43,672 bases of DNA from the NCBI GenBank assembly GCA_003094535.1, contig NATV01000095.1:1-43672 (forward strand), read 5' to 3'. Below are positions 41,388-43,672 of the stretch, piece by piece. A program made the translations under genes and the position numbers. Below the pieces are notes generated by a model. It ran no database searches and had not been told where the DNA came from. It was given only the letters and a program-made list of their open reading frames with translations. Source of the stretch: a gamma proteobacterium symbiont of Ctena orbiculata. GTDB lineage: Bacteria > Pseudomonadota > Gammaproteobacteria > Chromatiales > Chromatiaceae. Every line of letters begins with the position of its first letter. The stretch's first letter is position 1.

Positions 41388-41572
41388 TGTCGGGATTCAA
41401 AGAGATGCTGTTGGACGTACTGCGCCTGACAGACGAAGTTAAGCGCATGAATAAGGATATCGAGCGGGTTGAATCGATCTTGCTCGATGTGGACAAGCGT
41501 GTAGTCCGGCTTGAGACCATTGTCGAAATCGCCAAGGCACAGGGCGGCCAGCCAAGGCTTCCTAAGAAGTAA
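41387..41572 (+). CDS. Small coiled-coil protein paired with the RHH protein
   Basis: A 61-residue protein beginning with GTG, nearly all heptad-patterned helix (VLRLTDEVKRMNKDIERVESILLDVDKRVVRLETIVEIAKAQ) with a short Gln/Gly/Pro tail. It has no toxin motif. Coupling to the RHH gene and shared helical character suggest the two form a complex. Function unknown. Confidence 0.7.
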   Translation: MSGFKEMLLDVLRLTDEVKRMNKDIERVESILLDVDKRVVRLETIVEIAKAQGGQPRLPKK

Positions 41573-41616
41573 CGCCTTGGTTGACTTGATTGCGAAGCGC
41601 AAGCCTATGTTGAACG

Positions 41617-42006
41617 CTAAGCCCGATGCCTTATTTCTGAGTCGGGATAGAGTCTAACTTCCGTTTCGATGCGCTCGTCACTGCCCCATGCCTTGATCGA
41701 GTCGACAAACCAGCCCTGACGCGTCGGATGGGGGCGCACTATGTCCTGTTCGACATCGAAACTGCCATCGGCATAAAACTGCAGTTGGCCGAGTTTCCCG
41801 CCCTTTTCATCCTGCCACTCACCGACGAGTGTATATTCGCTGCTCGACGGATGCCGCTCGAGCCGGTAGTTGGCTTCTATCGGCTTTTTCAACTCGATAT
41901 CCTTGTCCGCAAAACCGAGCTTGGCGGTTTCTTCATACAATCGATCGATGACCCGGTTGGCAAGCGCCCTGATCTTGTAGTAACGGATAGCAATTATCTC
42001 GTCCAT
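41617..42006 (-). CDS. Conserved nif-linked protein, copy B
   Basis: A 129-residue protein: MDEIIAIRYYKIRALANRVIDRLYEE, then ANYRLERHPSSSEYTLVGEW, LGQLQFYADGSFDVEQDIVRPHP and GWFVDSIKAWG. It is clearly homologous to the gene at 42757-43131, with about half the residues identical by eye. AGAGGG before ATG 42006 supports this start over an earlier frame start at 42063. No named family recognised. Nearness of its paralogue to nif ferredoxins suggests a nitrogen-fixation link. Confidence 0.75.
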   Translation of the reverse strand: MDEIIAIRYYKIRALANRVIDRLYEETAKLGFADKDIELKKPIEANYRLERHPSSSEYTLVGEWQDEKGGKLGQLQFYADGSFDVEQDIVRPHPTRQGWFVDSIKAWGSDERIETEVRLYPDSEIRHRA

Positions 42007-42182
42007 CTCAGGCCCTCTTTGATTGAAATCATCTACCTGATAATTCAGACGCGATAATGCCATGACTCTATGTCACTAATATGAAGCAATGCTTTTAAAT
42101 TCTTTACAATCTTATTGATAATTATGGAAATAATTATTCGATCAGCGGGAGAGCGGAGGCGATCCATATCCTGCTCGCAAGC

Positions 42183-42677
42183 TCAGGCGTTGTCAACATC
42201 CATGCTGACGCGACTCTCAAGCAACGCTTGAATCAGCGCTGTGGCCGGCGCTACAACACCTAGCTTGCGGCAACGCTTCACCACCGTACCGCAGATTGCA
42301 TCCAGCTCGAGGGGACGCCCCTTCTCCCGATCCACCAGCATGGACGTTTTGATCGCATCGAACTGACAGATCAGTTGATACATCTCATCGATATCAGCGG
42401 TTTGCAGACAAACATCATCAGCCACGGCAGCGCGTGCCGTCTCCTCCATCAACTGATAGACAGTTCGGGTAAGTACCGGATGAGCCGTCAAGCTGCGTGT
42501 ATCGAGACCCGTCAGGGCAGTGAGTGGATTGACACCATTATTGATCAGCAGCTTTCGCCACAACGCCTTCCGGATATTCTCACTGAGTGTTGTCGGAATC
42601 GAGGCAGCGTTAAAGCGGTCGGCAACCCGCTCCAGATCCCGCTGCAGGCGTGGATTGTCCGCGGCAGGCCGCCACAT
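42183..42677 (-). pseudogene. panE: 5'-truncated 2-dehydropantoate 2-reductase (panE) fragment
   Basis: The 164-residue frame contains only the C-terminal helical domain of ketopantoate reductase (ApbA_C): SENIRKALWRKLLINNGVNPLTALTG is the signature with the catalytic-type Lys/Asn positions, and LVDREKGRPLELDAICGTVVKR continues it. The NADPH-binding Rossmann half is missing; an in-frame stop (TAA) lies just upstream and the frame opens at the edge of an inverted repeat (42677-42744). It is therefore a remnant of a gene broken at its 5' side, without a visible ribosome site. Confidence 0.8.
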
Positions 42678-42744
42678 TTTGAATTATGAAGTAAAAAAAG
42701 ATGCGCGAAGCGCGCATACCCAATTAAGAATTCACAATTCAAAC
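42677..42744. repeat. Small inverted-repeat element bordering the panE fragment
   Basis: TTTTGAATTATGAA (42677-42690) and TTCACAATTCAAAC (42731-42744) are complementary at 12 of 14 positions and enclose the hairpin terminator. The unit is 68 bp and its left end coincides with the truncation point of panE. Confidence 0.5.
42693..42717 (-). terminator. Rho-independent terminator of the ferredoxin operon
   Basis: ATGCGCG-AAG-CGCGCAT (42701-42717) followed on the minus strand by seven T. It lies 40 bp after the stop of nif-linked copy A. Confidence 0.8.
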
Positions 42745-42756
42745 TTCAAGATTATT

Positions 42757-43131
42757 TTATTCAGGCATTGCCAGCAGCCTGGCCTCCGCCTTGATCACAT
42801 CCCCCCTGCCCCAGGCATTGACCGCCTCGACGAACCAGCCGCTGTGCCTGGGATGGGGGCGCACTACATCCTGCTCGACGAAAAAACTGCCGTCCGCATG
42901 GAACAGCAGGGTACCGAGCTTCATCCCCTGCTCGCTCAGCCAGTCGCCGACCAGGCTGTACTCACAGCTCGCGGGATCGCGCTCCAGCCGATAGCTTGCC
43001 TCCTGGGGTCGCTTCAGCGATATATCTCCACTGGCGAATCCAAGCTTCAAGACCTCCTGGTGGAGCCGCTCAACGATCCGGTTGGCCAAACCCTCGATCT
43101 TGTAGAAGCGCACGGCAACCGTTTCATCCAT
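42757..43131 (-). CDS. Conserved nif-linked protein, copy A
   Basis: A 124-residue protein, MDETVAVRFYKIEGLANRIVERLHQ, then ASYRLERDPASCEYSLVGDW, LGTLLFHADGSFFVEQDVVRPHP and GWFVEAVNAWG, paralogous to the gene at 41617-42006. AGGAG is ten bases before ATG 43131; an upstream TTG is less likely. It is the third gene after two ferredoxins on the same strand with only short gaps and is closed by a terminator, so it is probably part of that nif operon. Biochemical role unknown. Confidence 0.78.
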   Translation of the reverse strand: MDETVAVRFYKIEGLANRIVERLHQEVLKLGFASGDISLKRPQEASYRLERDPASCEYSLVGDWLSEQGMKLGTLLFHADGSFFVEQDVVRPHPRHSGWFVEAVNAWGRGDVIKAEARLLAMPE

Positions 43132-43197
43132 CTCCGCCCGCTCCTTCGATACCGGCAAGCAACTCGCGAATCAGGGTCAGTGTCGAGCGGCCCTCGC

Positions 43198-43524
43198 TCA
43201 TCCCCAGAACTCCTTGGAGACCTGCAGGCGTTCGAGGGGTTGGTCGTTCTGCAGATGTTCATCGAAGATCGCCGCGACGTCGCCCTTGCTGACGCCGCCG
43301 TACATCACCCCTTCCGGATAGACCAGAACCGAAGGCCCCTCGCTGCAGGGGCCGAGGCAACCGGTGGTGGTCACCTGCACCTTGTCGAAGAGCTGGCGCT
43401 GCTGCAGATGCCAGTAGAACTCCTCCGCGACTTCGGCACACTGCTTCTGACTGCAGGAGGGACGCGGATGACCCGGGGGGCGGTTCTGCATACAAACGAA
43501 TACATGCTTCTGCGGTTTTGGCAT
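43198..43524 (-). CDS. Thioredoxin-like [2Fe-2S] ferredoxin
   Basis: A 108-residue protein of the thioredoxin-like [2Fe-2S] ferredoxin family: KHVFVCMQNRPPGHPRPSC gives the first two ligands region and TTGCLGPCSEGPSVLVYPEG the C-x3-C pair, followed by GVMYGGVSKGDV. Azotobacter has a similar nif-linked protein (FeS protein I type). It probably transfers electrons to, or shields, nitrogenase components. GGAG is seven bases before ATG 43524, and the preceding ferredoxin ends 13 bp upstream. Confidence 0.88.
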   Translation of the reverse strand: MPKPQKHVFVCMQNRPPGHPRPSCSQKQCAEVAEEFYWHLQQRQLFDKVQVTTTGCLGPCSEGPSVLVYPEGVMYGGVSKGDVAAIFDEHLQNDQPLERLQVSKEFWG

Positions 43525-43537
43525 CGGGGAACTCCGG

Positions 43538-43672
43538 TCAGGCCGCCGCGGTCTGGGGCTCGTGGGTGAAACACTTCTTCGGGCAGATCCGCGCGCAGGA
43601 GCCACAGCCGATGCAGTCCATGGCATCCTTGAGGCTCATCACCATGGCGGTGTCATCGGAGAAGCCGTCATC
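43538..43672 (-). CDS. nif-type 4Fe-4S ferredoxin, 3' part (FdxB-like)
   Basis: The last 44 codons of a gene running off the window's right edge: CIGCGSCARICPKKC with C-x2-C-x2-C-x3-C-P, a 4Fe-4S cluster motif, and THEPQTAAA at the end. It resembles the second cluster of nif-specific ferredoxin III, but the N-terminal part is outside the window so the exact type is open. It is co-directional and almost adjacent to the [2Fe-2S] ferredoxin. Confidence 0.8.
   Translation of the reverse strand, partial: DDGFSDDTAMVMSLKDAMDCIGCGSCARICPKKCFTHEPQTAAA

Noticed and set aside
41112-41572. Classical toxin-antitoxin pair
   Set aside because: The second protein is a plain coiled coil without RelE, MazF, VapC or similar motifs, so only the paired small genes are reported.
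1-43672. CRISPR array or intact insertion sequence
   Set aside because: No regularly spaced direct repeats and no transposase-like reading frame were found by reading both strands.

Overview
The window looks like a chromosome segment of a nitrogen-fixing gammaproteobacterium. The reasons are a nif accessory gene order close to that of Azotobacter vinelandii (nifV-cysE-nifW-nifZ-nifM-clpX), an iscA-nifU-nifS unit, a MetA-type homoserine succinyltransferase, Rpf-like signalling genes and a cytochrome P460. Gene content and style suggest a sulfur-oxidising Chromatiales/Sedimenticola/Thiodiazotropha-like lineage. That placement is inference; there is no 16S or other marker here to prove it.

Layout. 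0.1-6.7 kb: an EamA-type exporter, a DUF2959 lipoprotein, a PiT phosphate permease broken by one in-frame TGA, a membrane PAS-GGDEF-EAL protein and a small membrane protein. 6.8-12.4 kb: an inositol-monophosphatase-family enzyme, tRNA-Asp(GTC), and a DUF1800/DUF1501 secreted pair. 12.4-14.3 kb: metA with a P-loop partner. 14.5-21.2 kb: a two-component/c-di-GMP island with a tandem receiver protein, an RpfG-like REC-HD-GYP protein, a fully degenerate RpfC-like protein without kinase, and a complete RpfC-like hybrid kinase facing them. 21.4-26.9 kb (minus strand): nifV-cysE-TPR-nifW-nifZ-nifM-clpX, behind a sigma-54 promoter with a NifA-type upstream site. 27.2-29.2 kb: a small array of integron-type gene cassettes separated by attC-like sites with no integrase in the window (a CALIN-like array). 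29.5-37.4 kb: rsgA, a CPBP protease, a MarR/cytochrome P460 pair with a compact divergent promoter, a GNAT enzyme, a secreted propeller-like protein, a YbaK-type deacylase and a secreted protein. 37.5-40.0 kb (minus): iscA-nifU-nifS with its own sigma-54 promoter, upstream site and terminator. 40.2-43.7 kb: a short NifZ-like protein, a GGCT-fold protein, a ribbon-helix-helix/coiled-coil pair, two paralogous nif-linked proteins flanking a truncated panE, a [2Fe-2S] thioredoxin-like ferredoxin, and the 3' end of a 4Fe-4S ferredoxin.

How it fits together. NifU, NifS and IscA make and carry Fe-S clusters, NifV makes homocitrate for FeMo-co, CysE supplies O-acetylserine for cysteine (sulfur for NifS), NifW/NifZ/NifM help mature nitrogenase components, ClpX may control turnover, and the ferredoxins probably carry electrons. 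The two nif operons carry nearly identical -24/-12 elements, each with a TGT-N10-ACA site about 100 bp upstream of the predicted start, so joint NifA control is well supported by the sequence.

Most notable: the integrase-less cassette array inside a split nif region, the degenerate RpfC paralogue, the twin-palindrome MarR/P460 control region with a possibly leaderless regulator mRNA, and the PiT gene with a single in-frame stop.
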